Positions 47,988 to 59,660 of a DNA stretch of 64,000 nt are shown piece after piece. The stretch covers positions 61,944,069 through 62,008,068 of the forward strand of contig CM031857.1 in assembly GCA_018697195.1 (NCBI GenBank), given 5' to 3'. The notes beneath the pieces are model-generated. The model made no database searches, was not told the origin of the DNA, and worked only from the letters and a program-made list of their open reading frames with translations. Numbering within the stretch: the stretch's first letter is position 1; each line of letters opens with the position of its first letter. The stretch comes from Certhia americana. Taxonomy: Eukaryota > Chordata > Aves > Passeriformes > Certhiidae. A program made the translations under genes and the position numbers.

Positions 47988-48572
47988 TCTGGTGGTTTAA
48001 CCTTGGTCAGAAGCCCCACACTTTAGCTATCATTGTACTTCCCCTCCCTTCCTTTCTCTGTGGGCTAGAGGAAATGTGAACGTGTAAAAGTGAGAAAACT
48101 CATGGTTTGAGATAAAAACTGTTTAATAGGTAGAGCAAAAGCTGTGTGCACAGAAAACCAAGAAAACTTCCCATGGGCTGGCTGGTGTTCAGCCATCTCC
48201 AGCAAAGCAGGGCCACATCATGCATAATGATTACTTGAGGAGACAAACACTGTCACTTCAAGCATCCCCTGATTGCTCCTCCATCTTCCAGCTTTATACG
48301 CTGAACATGATGCCAAGTGACATGGAATATCCCTGTGGTCAGTTGGGGTCAGCTCTCCAGGCTGTGCTCCATTTCAACTCCTTGTGCCACTCTCAGCCTC
48401 ACAGGTGGGGTGGGGTGAGAGGCAGGAAAGGTGCTTGAGGCTGTGTAAGCCCTGCTCAGCAACAGCTGAAACATCTGTGTTACTATTACTGCTTTTGCTC
48501 CCCAACACAAAAGACAGTCCCATATTGATTGCTACAAAGAAAATTAACTCTATCCCAGTCAAAACCAGTGCA
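47988..48572 (-). mobile_element. LTR, minus strand, avian ERV family
   Basis: Read on plus, it begins GGTGGTTTAACCTTGG (47991) and ends ATTAACTCTATCCCAGTC then AAAACCAGTGCA (48572), the reversed ends of a bird LTR family. On the minus strand the order is correct: AGCTGACCCCAACTGACC, a GGATATTCCATG block, then TATAAA (plus-strand TTTATA at 48293-48298), then GAGATAAAAA-type sequence in reverse near 48110. About 585 bp, near full length. The flanking pentamers TTGAC and TGGAA do not match, so no target duplication is confirmed. No internal viral gene is attached. Confidence 0.75.
48293..48298 (-). promoter_or_regulatory. LTR TATA box (minus strand)
   Basis: TATAAA on the minus strand, preceded by CATGTTCAGCG, at the equivalent position to the TATTTAAA at 30042-30049. 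Confidence 0.5.
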
Positions 48573-49811
48573 TGGAATTAATGAAACTAAAACCCAGCAT
48601 CTTTATCACTACATAAACCACAGGCCAAGTTGCAGGCCTACAGCTGCTCACAAAGGGAGCAAGACTGTGGGAAGAACTTCCTCAGTGCCACATTTTTAAG
48701 CAGATGAGAAAGAAGCATCACCTCTATAGCATTTGTGAAAGAGTATCTGTTTCAAAGGCCTATCAAGTTTAAAAACCAGGAAGACTCTATATCTGCAAGT
48801 CAGAAGGGTAGAGTTGTTTGGATGTGCAAGCTGCTACCTTAAAAACCACCTCATTTCTCACATATATCAATATCAAGAATAAATCAACATATAAATCCTC
48901 CTAACTCTCTGTAAAATGGCTGTGGATCAAATGGAACGAGTTCTATTCTAGGAAATTAGTCATTAATAGTGGAGAAAAAATTAACGAAAGTAGGGAAAAA
49001 ACACAAAAGAAGAAAAAGCGACATTTCAGTTTTCACGTGCATCATGGCTTCTGTGGACAGAAAACCATCCTCTTCCCCCTTCTGAACCCCAGGAATAAAC
49101 TTGCTTTCTTTTTTCAGCTTTTCCTTCATTTCCATCTTGTCTCAAATTTATGTATGTGTCTGTGAAGATAAGGCAGCAGATGGTAAGGACAGGAGGTCTT
49201 TATCCAGAAATCAAAATAACAGAGTGTCTTACTACATAACATAGTGCAAAGGAAGCCTCAGAAAACAGAACAAGATAAGGCTATAACCCCTTAAAAATAA
49301 ACGGTTAAAACAAAGTTCTCTCAAGACATCCATTTTGCAATACTAATTGCAATCTATGCTCCTACAACCCACTGAGGAACTGAAAAGCTGAAATTCATCC
49401 TTCTGTGATAGACATCCTATTATACTTCATATTAGCTAAAAGGTACAATTCTTGCCATTTCTGAAGTTCACATCAATATAAATCAGAGGGGAAGCACTAT
49501 GCGGTAGCAATTCTCTGTCAGGGTTTTTAGATATTCTATATGCTGTGTGAAGCTGCTTAGAGAATCAGAATGTTAGAATAAATCCTGGTGGACAGGGTTC
49601 AGTGGTTACAAAGCAGGTGAGGTAGCCACAGGTGCATGGTAAATGTAATTTGTCACATTGTTCAGCAGTTTAACACATGAGTAGTTTCACACCATATGCA
49701 GTACAAATGCAGACACATACAAACCACCAGCTTGTGCCAGCCTAGCCATCAGTGAAGTCTCTCTTCAAGAATATGAATCTCTAAATGAATCTTTCACCTT
49801 ATTTTGCTTAA

Positions 49812-49852
49812 TATTTAATATTAATGATAATATTTAATGATAATATTAAATA
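49812..49852. repeat. AT-rich inverted repeat (12-bp perfect arms)
   Basis: TATTTAATATTA at 49812-49823 pairs perfectly with TAATATTAAATA at 49841-49852. The 17-nt loop overlaps a small tandem duplication of AATGATAATATT. Confidence 0.7.
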
Positions 49853-52160
49853 AATCTAAACAAAAAAAAATATATAAAAACACTGAGCAAGGAGCGAGGA
49901 ACTACAAATTTACTTGAAAATAAAACATATCCATCACCTACAGGTTTAGGAGATCATTCATCCTGTCTATAATGAATATAGACATAGTACTATATGAATA
50001 AAATAATAATGATTAAAATAATAATGATTCTTTGAACAATAAAATAAGATCCCTATCAATGTTTAACTCTGAGGTCTGTTTAAGTAAAGTATCACGTCTA
50101 ACACCACTGAAGCTTCTTTCTTTGAATAGGATAATTTCAAGTTTTATATATGGCTTAACTACTAATATCCTTATCTTTCTGTAAGTATAGTCTTGTAATC
50201 ATATCAAATTCACACTTCATCTCCTTCTTTAAGCTTATAAGCATAGTGCTGCATATCATGGATGACTTAACCTCTTGAAAGTATTCAGAATTTGCTAAAA
50301 AATTGTTCAAACAGCTAGCCTGTAACTCAAGAAAAAGTGAGAACAACATTTTGGTTCAATGTTTCCAGTGTGACAAAACGCAGGTTATATATCTTCATGC
50401 TCTAAACTGCTGATTTAATTTCTTTCCAAACTTGGCCTCATGCACACTCTACACTTAATTTCTAGAAAAAGGAGTGTGCTTTTGAGAGGAGTTTTGATTG
50501 ATTTACTGTCACACCCATAGCATTTTCTGACAAGGAAAGATATTTATGGCAAAAAAAAGAAGGTACATTCCTATAACTGAAGAACTTATTAGCATAGTTC
50601 TGAAATTGCTGATTTGACAAAGATTCCTGACAAAAACAGGAGAAAAGTAGATTGTCTAATTTTTTTTTGAGATTATGCTATTGTGTTATTAGCAATCTCT
50701 GGTAAATAAAACCTGGAAACTTGAATTAAATTACATAAAAATTTAGAATATTCGCTGAAAATAGAGAATTTTATCACATTAATTTTATTATTATGTCTTA
50801 TAAGTATGGTATCTTACAAGAGTAAAAGGAACATGAAAAGGTAATACTTTTCCTGTATGACCTTTACACATAGTTTGAAAACCAAAACATATGCCATTAA
50901 AAGTTATCTCAAAACAACATCTTTATACAGGAGGATGAAAGCAAGCAATATTGATTCATAATGGAAGACTGACTGCTTCAGCACCTCAGAGCTGGAAAAT
51001 TGCAAGACAGTTATTTTAGCCTAAGAGGTGGTAATAGGACAGAATTTATGACTTTTATAACAATATAATTATGACTAGAAGTTAAATAATGACAAACCTA
51101 TATAATAATGTATTTTCATTTTCCTAAAAATGGCACTGCTTTCTAGAAATGCAATGTTTCCAATACAGCATATACTTTTAATGCAATTTCTTAGTTGCAT
51201 ATGCAGATGTTTAATTGGGCAGGGATTCTTTAATTTGAGGGGGTTTTTGTTGCTTGGTGGGTAAATTCATTAAGGAAGTGTGAATTAAGCTGAATATATT
51301 TAATGAGGTATGCTAATATGCAGTGATTCTAAACTGCCACAGGGTGGTAGAAGATGCACTTTCCACAACATTTATCTAATTTGAAGAACTAAATGCTTTG
51401 CCACATTTCCACTTCCACATTATTTAACTGCCTTATTCGAACATTTCTGAGTCCTATAGCTCAAAAAGTGTAAACCTATGTCAAAAGACAGCTTTTACAC
51501 CTTGTACGCCATCTCAGAAAGCCATTTTAAACATTTCCAACAGATGTCTATTTCTTACTATCACATGCAGGAGGTTTTGTTAACTTATATTCTTCAATGT
51601 CATCTGAATACTGAGTTACTTTGCAGATAAACTTTAACATTGGTCCCAAGGAAACACTTTTGTTAAGGTAAAATATACTCAATATATAGGAAAAAAATAC
51701 AATTTTATGTTCTTCATTCTTATGTCAAGAGTATCTGAAGGATTCTTTAAATTTAGATCTCTTGTGTTTTTATGTCTAAAAGTATTTAAGAATCTGTGGT
51801 TGCATAGAATTTAAAATCTAACTACAAAATTCTATATGCATTTTACATTTATAATTTTATTTCCATTACCATTAATTCTGAATATGCCAATCATTTTGGA
51901 AGTGTATGAGTAAATATTTATACTTAGGTATCTTCTAGTTAAGTAATCCCAGCTACAAGACTACATGAAGTTGCTTTACTGAAGCCTTAATAAGTCAGAC
52001 AAGTCTAGCTTTACAACTAGACTTGAACTTTTTTGTGAATTCAATTATTTTGCTTGAATATTAAATAGCAAGATCGTTTTTTTGCAAACACAGCAGTTCA
52101 AAGATAATGTTGAAAATTGTTCTATGCCATATGTAAAAAAAAGAGACAACATAACCATAA

Positions 52161-52217
52161 GGTTATCTATCTATATCTATTTATATTTATCTGTAGATAG
52201 ATAGATAGACAGATAAT
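52161..52217. repeat. TATC/GATA foldback microsatellite
   Basis: TATC-type units on the left and GATA-type units on the right of the same strand, so the array folds back on itself (TTATCTATCTAT against ATAGATAGACAGATAA, with mismatches). Confidence 0.75.
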
Positions 52218-52282
52218 CTCCTTTTTTATAAGGATAAAAAAAATGAAGAAAAATCATAAAAGTTTACATCCAAGAATGTCTT

Positions 52283-52318
52283 AAAAAAAAAAAAAAAAAA
52301 AAAAAAAAGAAAGCCTGA
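52283..52318. repeat. Poly-A tract (36 A)
   Basis: Uninterrupted A-run, no AATAAA closely upstream. Confidence 0.9.
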
Positions 52319-53109
52319 TCTTGTTCAATCATTGCAAATGTGTACTACTCAGCTTTAAAATTCAGGAAATCTTGTTGACAATCTACTTTCAGCTGAAAGA
52401 CAGATGATTCAAATGTTCAAGGACTGTGTTATGCAGAGGCTGTCAACAAGTGCCAAGTGAAGTATTCTTTTTTCTGACACTTTCAAAGCAAGAGCTTAGA
52501 AAATGAAATGACATAAGCCATTGCACTTAAATCCTGGTAGATAAGAAATATGTTTAGCATGCTGAAACAGATTACTGTTTCTCAGTAACTGATAGAACAA
52601 TCATGATCACTTAAATTATAATCTCACAATAGTGGAAGGTTCCTTTTAACATGCCATGATGAAAAGAAAAATTTCTATAAAATTTTATAATATAAAAAAA
52701 GTTATGTATACAGACCACTGCAGGTCAAACAGTGTTAAAAAAAACAACTATGATCACTGTCACTGAGCATGATAGGAATTAACAAATCTAAAAACACCTT
52801 CCTTATAACAATTTATAATTTTCCTAGGATGGGGGGAATGAATTTCTGGAGTTGTTACTCCCTTCATTATTTATGGAAACAGCCACTAAATTGCTCAGAA
52901 GCCTAGCTTTTAGATGAGATTAAACAATTTGTTTATTATATACACCTAAATTAAAACAAAATGTAGTGCTTAATTCAGCACAGCTCACAATACACACATT
53001 GTAAATCTTGTCCTGATAGGAAATAACTTGGAAAATTTCACAAATGCAAAGTCAAACAATATCCATCTGAGCTCCCTTAACACTGAAAATTATTTTTCAA
53101 CAAAAATAG

Positions 53110-53150
53110 CAACAACAACAACAACAACAACAACAAAAAAAAAAAAAAAA
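53110..53150. repeat. CAA array plus poly-A
   Basis: About eight CAA units leading into 16 A. Confidence 0.9.
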
Positions 53151-54335
53151 GTCTGGCCTTGTTTCAAATTTGAGAAAAATGTCTATAATTCTTCTTGTTT
53201 CACACAAAACAAATAAGGAACAGTCCATATCTATATTCCATTTAGGTTGTGGCCTGTCAGAGTTATGCATTTCTTTCAATAATTAGGTGTTTTCTTGTTG
53301 TTTATTAGATATTAACATCATAAATCCATAATATCTCTTTTATTAAGAAGAAAATTTATGATGCCTTTGACTTAAACATTGCACTGTGGACTTTCAAAGA
53401 TCTAAAAGATATTATATTTTTTTTACTGGCTTATATATTCTCTATTTGACTGCCATTAATCCAGTGTGTACAGCTCAGACTCAGGCTTTTATTGGATTGT
53501 TTCCTGAGTTCATGCAAGTGATCTCAGCTGAAAGGAAGATTAAGCCAGTAAGAAAGAAAATCTTGAATCTTAAGAACTGTAAAGGATTTGAATGAAATGT
53601 AGAACTCTAGAAAATTATTTCTTCAATCAAAGCCAGAAACTTTCTAGAGTCAAAGCAGTTTTCAAATGATTTGTGTCAGAAGATGCCAGTGTCTGCCTTT
53701 CAGTCTCTCGTGGATCTTCTTTTGTAAGAAAGAATTTTGGGTTTTTTTAACTCAAAATTTGACATTCCTATATATCATCACATTGGGAATGTTTAAAAGT
53801 ATCTTTAACTGTTACAGTGAACAACAGATAATTTCAATTATTGAATCCATCATGTATGGAACAGAGCTTCTTCCAGCCAGTGTCTCACTTACAAGAATGT
53901 ACAAAGTTGGAGTTCTGGAATTTTCTCCACTGCTTAAAACATATATCCAGCTTCACATTGTAAGGCCCCAGAGCACATTTGACAAGTCTCTTAAAAGGGC
54001 TTGAAATTCTTTAATGCACCTTGAGTCAGACACACAGGAGAAAATATTGACAAAATATTCCTAAAGAGACCAAAACAACAAAAAAATTTACTGACAAGCT
54101 TCAGAAAATCAGGGAACTTTGGCAAAAGTTTAAAGTAACATTTAATAATCATAAAGCATTTCACAAAGCATTAACTCAGCAAACTCCAACCCATCTGATT
54201 TTAAGTCGATCGGACTTGGAGAAGAAAGAGCAAGACAGAAAAAGAGAGAAAGAATATAGCTACTACTCTTGGTTCCAGCAGTCTCAGCTGGCATAAAACC
54301 TAAAGAAAAGGTAGGGTCAAGTCATGTACTTGCCT

Positions 54336-54580
54336 GATACTCTGGCTTAAGGATCCCTCAGCTTTCTGGGGCCCTTCCCCCAGGTGTCACTTCTGCTTGT
54401 TTGGCCACTCAGGAGCTGGGTCAGGTGCTCCAGATACAGGTGTGGAGCTGCCTCCTCTGTGCCAGGGATTGGCAGCAGCTGCAGGGTGGGATACAGGCCC
54501 CAGGAGGGGGGTGTGCAGAGCAGGGCACACCTCACCAGGGCAAGGTCTGACCTGTTCCTTCTACCACACACACAGACCTG
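54336..54580. other. Isolated GC-rich islet, unclassified
   Basis: A GC-rich stretch of about 245 bp with sharp edges in AT-rich DNA. It contains CAGCAGCTGCAGGGTGGGAT and AGGAGGGGGGTGTGC. Open frames run through it on both strands, which is expected from few TA-rich stops. I cannot assign it to CR1, an LTR or an exon. A decayed retroelement piece is the likeliest explanation. Confidence 0.4.
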
Positions 54581-55332
54581 AAATTTTTCAAGACAACAAT
54601 TCTTCCAGTCTCCCTCACACATAGTTTCAAAGTTTAAAGAAAACCTGAAGTTTTAAGGCAAATTAAATGTTTTTAAGTTATCATTTTATCTGTATATTTT
54701 TAAGGCTTTGCCTTGTTTTTTTTTTTTTTTTTTGTGTTCAAAAGATAGTTTTTATATTCTCTTACATGCAGTATTTCTGCATTCGTACACATATATAAAA
54801 CTAGCATCACATTTTTGAATATCAAAGTACTCTGGGAAATACAGGTTTTCCAGGAAAATCACCTCAGACCCCATTATCATTGTTTCTTGTTCTTTCAGCA
54901 ACTTATCACCAAGGAAACCTGTAGTAGGTAAAAAAAGATGAATACATTTCTTGGAAAAAAATGTAAAGGAACATTCCCACGAAAAATAATATTTAGAACA
55001 CTAAGTGTAGTTTCACTTTATTTCAGTGTGGAAAGTGAAGGATAACACTTAAAGTGCAACTCCATTCAGTCCAAAATTATCTTCTCAAATCAAGACTCAC
55101 AACAATTATTAATATAAATACATGCTAATATGTTGCACTTCTTTTATTTTTTGGAAAAGAACTTTTCTGCAGGTGAAAAGGTGGACTTGAGCATAATTTT
55201 TTATTTCTTTCTTTCTTGTACAGTATATTAGAAATTTAAATATTTTCATGTGATAACTTCTATCAGCAATGACTATGAGAGAATTCAAAGGAAAATATAT
55301 AGTTCTTAAAGACTTCTAACTGGGTGAATTGT

Positions 55333-56009
55333 ATGAACTTTGAAGAATTTGGAAAAGCTGTGGGAAATCTGACAGAAGCTTTTGGACATCAGGTGCTGAT
55401 GTCTTGGATATATGAGGCAAAATATAGAGGTAAGAGAGATTGTTACTATGAAAGTATCTCCAAATACTCAGCTGGGAAGTAAATTATTTTAGCTTAGCGA
55501 TATTTCTGGTCTGTGTCACATATGTAACGCCCAGTTCCAGCTCAATCCATTGAGATGAAAGGTATTATTGTGTCTCATTGCTTTCCAAATACTTTGGTTA
55601 ACAAAATGTGTATCTCCAAAAACATATGCTATGGTTATTTCCATAAATCTGATGTTCTTGTTTCTTCTATTTGTTCAGAAATAGTTAAGCCCTACTAAAA
55701 CAATTTTCTTCCTTCTGCCAGAGGGAATGCAAAATGGCAAGTTAATTCTCAGTGGGAAATAAACATTTTGTTTATCCATATTTTGAAAATTAAAAAAAAA
55801 AAATAACAAACCAGCTTAGCTTCTCTGTAATTCTTTTGCTTTCAGAAGGTGATGAAGCTTCTGAATTGAGCTGGATATGAGAGAAGTCAAAGGATGTGCA
55901 AATGCAAGATGTGAAGTGGGACTATGCGCTCACTAAGAATCTCTTCTACTATGATATTACCAAAGACTCTGCTAGGAGGCCTTGCACTATGAAATGCCAG
56001 TCTGATTGA
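55333..56009 (+). pseudogene. Candidate two-exon gene remnant
   Basis: First piece: ATG at 55333 opens a frame with NFEEFGKAVGNLTEAFGHQ, ending at 55429 on AGAG followed by GTAAGAG, a strong donor. Second piece: a pyrimidine tract TTCTTTTGCTTTCAG ends at 55845. Joining 55429 to 55846 keeps the frame and gives GDEASELSWI, a TGA at 55878-55880, then the same frame runs on with KDVQMQDVKWDYALTKNLFY to a second TGA at 56007-56009. The implied intron is 416 bp. The amino-acid mix is protein-like, unlike the AT-driven frames nearby. The internal stop suggests a dead copy, an undercalled base, or chance. No protein family is recognised. A noncoding RNA with these two exons is also possible. Confidence 0.25.
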
Positions 56010-57033
56010 TGTTTGCACTTCAGTTTCTAGGTCCTCACATACATTGTGTCCATTATTTTTTGAGAGGGAAAAGAAAAAATAAAAGCAAGATGTATTGTTC
56101 TGTTTATTTGCACATGTCACGAGACACAGTTGTTTTTGCTGTTAACTCATTTTTCTTGTCACAAGGCTCCGTGTTGCAGCTTTGCTTGAATGTGGAAGGA
56201 ATTGTGATTCATCTGTGAACCTAGCCATGCCGTGAATGAAACAAATTTCTGTGCTACAAAAATATAGTAGATCATAGCTTTTGCATTTTTATCTTAACTG
56301 CAGATTTAAACTGTGATAGTTTTGCCTGTCTCAGATTAGGTATTATTAAATAGCAGTCTTGTCCTTGCACACTACTGTTTGTTTATGTAGTGTGTTTTCT
56401 GTAAAACAGGAATTGACTCTTCAGGAGCATATATTGTTTTTCCTTTCCCAAGCAAATGTTCTGTAGACCAATGCACAAGAATCTGATCTTCTTTGTTTTG
56501 TACTGCAGATAATTTTACCTGTTTATGTGTCGTTTCTTGCTGGATTGTATTCTTATATGTTGTAATATATTTAGAAAGAGTTCCTGACCAAGTTCCGGAG
56601 TCACTCCTAGCCTCATTTTCAAGTGGATTTGTTTCTGTTTTGGTGTAAGACTGTAATTCCCTCTTCACAGAAATTTAACTTTTAACAAAGCATAGATGCA
56701 CAACATCTCCATTGAACTCCATTTAATAGAAAGAAAATGTAGCATTGAAAACTTTTTCTGTTATGAAATCTGACTGCTCGTTTTGGGGTCTGATTTACAT
56801 TCTGGTAGTCCCCATTTACAATGTTCTGTGGTATTTTCCAGCAGAAAGCTGTTACAAGGTATGAAGTAGTTTATTCATAAGAATATAGAGTAATCATTTG
56901 CATAATATTAATAATGTTGATGTTGCATGCATATCTGTTACTTAGACATTCACAGGTAGACTGTTCTGTTCATAAAGTATAAAAATTGCATGGAAGAAAA
57001 CCATAGACATTAGTTTATTATGTACATGTTCAT

Positions 57034-57075
57034 GTCTGTGTATATGTATATGTATGTGTATATGTCTATGTGTGG
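57034..57075. repeat. TATG/TATA microsatellite
   Basis: Imperfect tandem TATATG and TATGTG units. Confidence 0.75.
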
Positions 57076-57332
57076 GTTGTGTATCTGATCCTCTGAAGAG
57101 AAGCGGAAACATTTAATTAATATATATTGTCTTGATCTGAAGGTTAAAATGGTTTACAAATGTTGCCTTACACATTTGGAAAGTTCAAGGACACAAGACA
57201 TATTTGTCATCACCACTTGTGTCCAGTGATGACAGATCCCAGTTTGTGCCCAGGAATGTGCATTCATTAGCTACAACCGTAAGATTTTTCTTACCTGAGA
57301 AAATGACAATATTCTGTAGGCTAACCTATTCA

Positions 57333-57655
57333 GAGAATCATAGAGTAATTTTGGCTGGAAAAACCTCTGAGATAACTGAGCCTAACCTTTGACTGATCAC
57401 TATCTTGTTAGCTATGCTCTAAGTGCTGTTCCTTGAACAACTTGAACAACGGCTCTTCCTTGAACAACTCAGGGGATGGTGACCCCACCGCCTCCCTGGG
57501 CAGTCTGTTCCAATGTTTAACAACCCTTTCTGTGAAGAAATTCCTTCACATGTCTTGAATGTCCCCTGGTGCAGCTGGAGGCTACATCCCCCTGTCCTGT
57601 CACTGGTTGCCTAGGAGAAAAGACTGACCCCCAGCTGGTTACAACCTCCTTTCAC
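57333..57655 (-). mobile_element. CR1 LINE 3' end
   Basis: Begins AGAATCATAGAG and TTTTGGCTGG (reverse of the CR1 tail), then GCCTCCCTGGGCAGTCTGTT, CCTTTCTGTGAAGAAATTCC and CATCCCCCTGTCCTGTCACT, the CR1 3' landmarks in order. A short internal duplication of TTCCTTGAACAAC occurs near 57430-57465. About 320 bp, 5'-truncated. Confidence 0.88.
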
Positions 57656-59260
57656 ATATGGATTGGCAAATATGTGTGGTTAAAAAAGGGTTTTAAACAT
57701 TCATGGAATTGATTGATTCACATATAAGACGGGATAGTAGACTTGCATGACTGGAAGTTTGAATTGATGCACTGGGGGTTTCTTTTTCAAGATGCAGAAG
57801 ACAAAATTTTATAGTCTTATAGAGTCTCAAGTCAGAAAAATCATGCAATACAATCTGAAAATTAGTTTGTAGGATGCAAACCTGGAAAGTTTAGCAAGTT
57901 TGATACTGCCTCTTTTAATATTATAAAAAATAACCAGATAAAATACATTGCAACAACCACACAGAGATAGTTTGTAATTTAAACACTTTTTGGTTACACT
58001 GTTTTATACATTGAGAGATTGTCATTAAATGTGGTGGCCAGTCACTTTCAAAAGAATGCAGAGTCAAGATTTTTCTACACAAGCACCTCAAAGATCTAAA
58101 CAAGAAATTAGCACAATCCGACATCTATCACAAGTCTGCATACACATTAATATTTCCTATAAATGTGAATAAATTGTAATATTTTGAGTTTTATCATTCT
58201 ATAATATTTATCATTTTAAATGCTTTGAATGACTACCCAGTGCCCATGAGTCATTTAAATATTATCTGCTAAAATTCAAATGAGACTTAAGCAGTGTGAC
58301 AAACTTTCATACAGAGTCAATATTGTGTGTAGTACACAGGTGTGTGACTTCATTAGTTTTAACACAGTTATTTGGAGCAAAAACCAAGACATTCTCGGAA
58401 TCCTAATGCAGCAAGTGACACAATTGCCGCTGTTTAGTGTAAGAATTTATAACACAGAAAAATACAGGAAAAATAGATACCATCACAGAGGGATAGCACA
58501 GGAAAAGTTTATTTTTCATTATTTAATCTTAGCATATTTAAAAGATAAAAACCCAACCAAACAAACATAAGTGCATTTAAGTATCCTAGTCTGGTTGCTG
58601 ACACATTGCTCCTTAATGCAAAACATCCAGTGCAGTTAGTCATAACACATTAGGTTAAAGTGTTTTGATGTGAGTGGTCTCACTGCTTCCCAGCATGATG
58701 TGTCTGCCATTAGGAATTTCAAATAGAAACAGCTTTTGAGGACAGACAGATGGATATAGGGAGGGTATTTCATCATTATGAAGCAAGAAACAATGACAAT
58801 TCTTGTGGTGCTAGCAAAATTACTTCAAATTCACACATATGATCACAAGAATAAAAGACTGGTTTCCTCTAGCTATTTTGCAATTGTACATTGTGCTAAA
58901 CACAGTAGAAAAACCTGGAACTTTAGATTTTGACTAGAATTTAGATTTTGAGTTGTATGTAAATACATGAGTTGTATGTAAATACATTTCCACTTACAGG
59001 ATTTTCTCCAGCAAGTATGAATCCTCTCATTTAGGTTTTTATTTGTAATGATGTCATTTTAAGCATGAAGAAGAGTCTGTGAATCAGCATGTATTGGAAA
59101 TAAAACCCAAAACTCCAACAACTGGGATCTGATTATCTATAAAGAAAGTAAGATCTTTAAGTTTCCTGAAATTCCACAGTCCATTAAAAGTCAGTATGAG
59201 AGAAGGTAAAAATCATTCAGACTTTTTAAAAAATATATATGTTTATATCACTTCTCGAGA
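57656..59260. other. Unique AT-rich noncoding block before the gap
   Basis: No gene recognised. Contains a perfect 19-bp tandem duplication at 58950-58987. Confidence 0.65.
58950..58987. repeat. Perfect tandem duplication, 2 x 19 bp
   Basis: GAGTTGTATGTAAATACAT occurs twice in direct succession with no difference, indicating a recent duplication. Confidence 0.9.
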
Positions 59261-59660
59261 NNNNNNNNNNNNNNNNNNNNNNNNNNNNNNNNNNNNNNNN
59301 NNNNNNNNNNNNNNNNNNNNNNNNNNNNNNNNNNNNNNNNNNNNNNNNNNNNNNNNNNNNNNNNNNNNNNNNNNNNNNNNNNNNNNNNNNNNNNNNNNNN
59401 NNNNNNNNNNNNNNNNNNNNNNNNNNNNNNNNNNNNNNNNNNNNNNNNNNNNNNNNNNNNNNNNNNNNNNNNNNNNNNNNNNNNNNNNNNNNNNNNNNNN
59501 NNNNNNNNNNNNNNNNNNNNNNNNNNNNNNNNNNNNNNNNNNNNNNNNNNNNNNNNNNNNNNNNNNNNNNNNNNNNNNNNNNNNNNNNNNNNNNNNNNNN
59601 NNNNNNNNNNNNNNNNNNNNNNNNNNNNNNNNNNNNNNNNNNNNNNNNNNNNNNNNNNNN
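59261..59660. other. Assembly gap (400 N)
   Basis: Exactly 400 N. The round number suggests an estimated or placeholder gap. Open frames spanning the N are meaningless. Confidence 1.

Larger units (their letters stand above)
48573..54335. other. Unique AT-rich noncoding block
   Basis: No gene or interspersed repeat recognised. It contains a 12-bp AT palindrome at 49812-49852, a TATC/GATA foldback at 52161-52217, a 36-A run at 52283-52318 and a CAA array with an A-run at 53110-53150. Confidence 0.65.
54581..57332. other. AT-rich noncoding block with one candidate gene remnant
   Basis: AT-rich. It includes the two-exon candidate at 55333-56009 (separate entry) and a 98-codon minus-strand open frame at 56372-56668 that begins with GTG, which I do not call. 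A TATG microsatellite lies near 57034-57075. Confidence 0.55.

Noticed and set aside
52283..52318. 36-A run considered as a LINE or processed gene tail.
   Set aside because: No polyadenylation signal or recognisable retroposed sequence upstream; CR1 also does not end in poly-A.
56372..56668. 98-codon hydrophilic minus-strand frame.
   Set aside because: It starts at GTG with a TAA three codons upstream, has no convincing acceptor and matches no protein I know. Kept out for lack of support.
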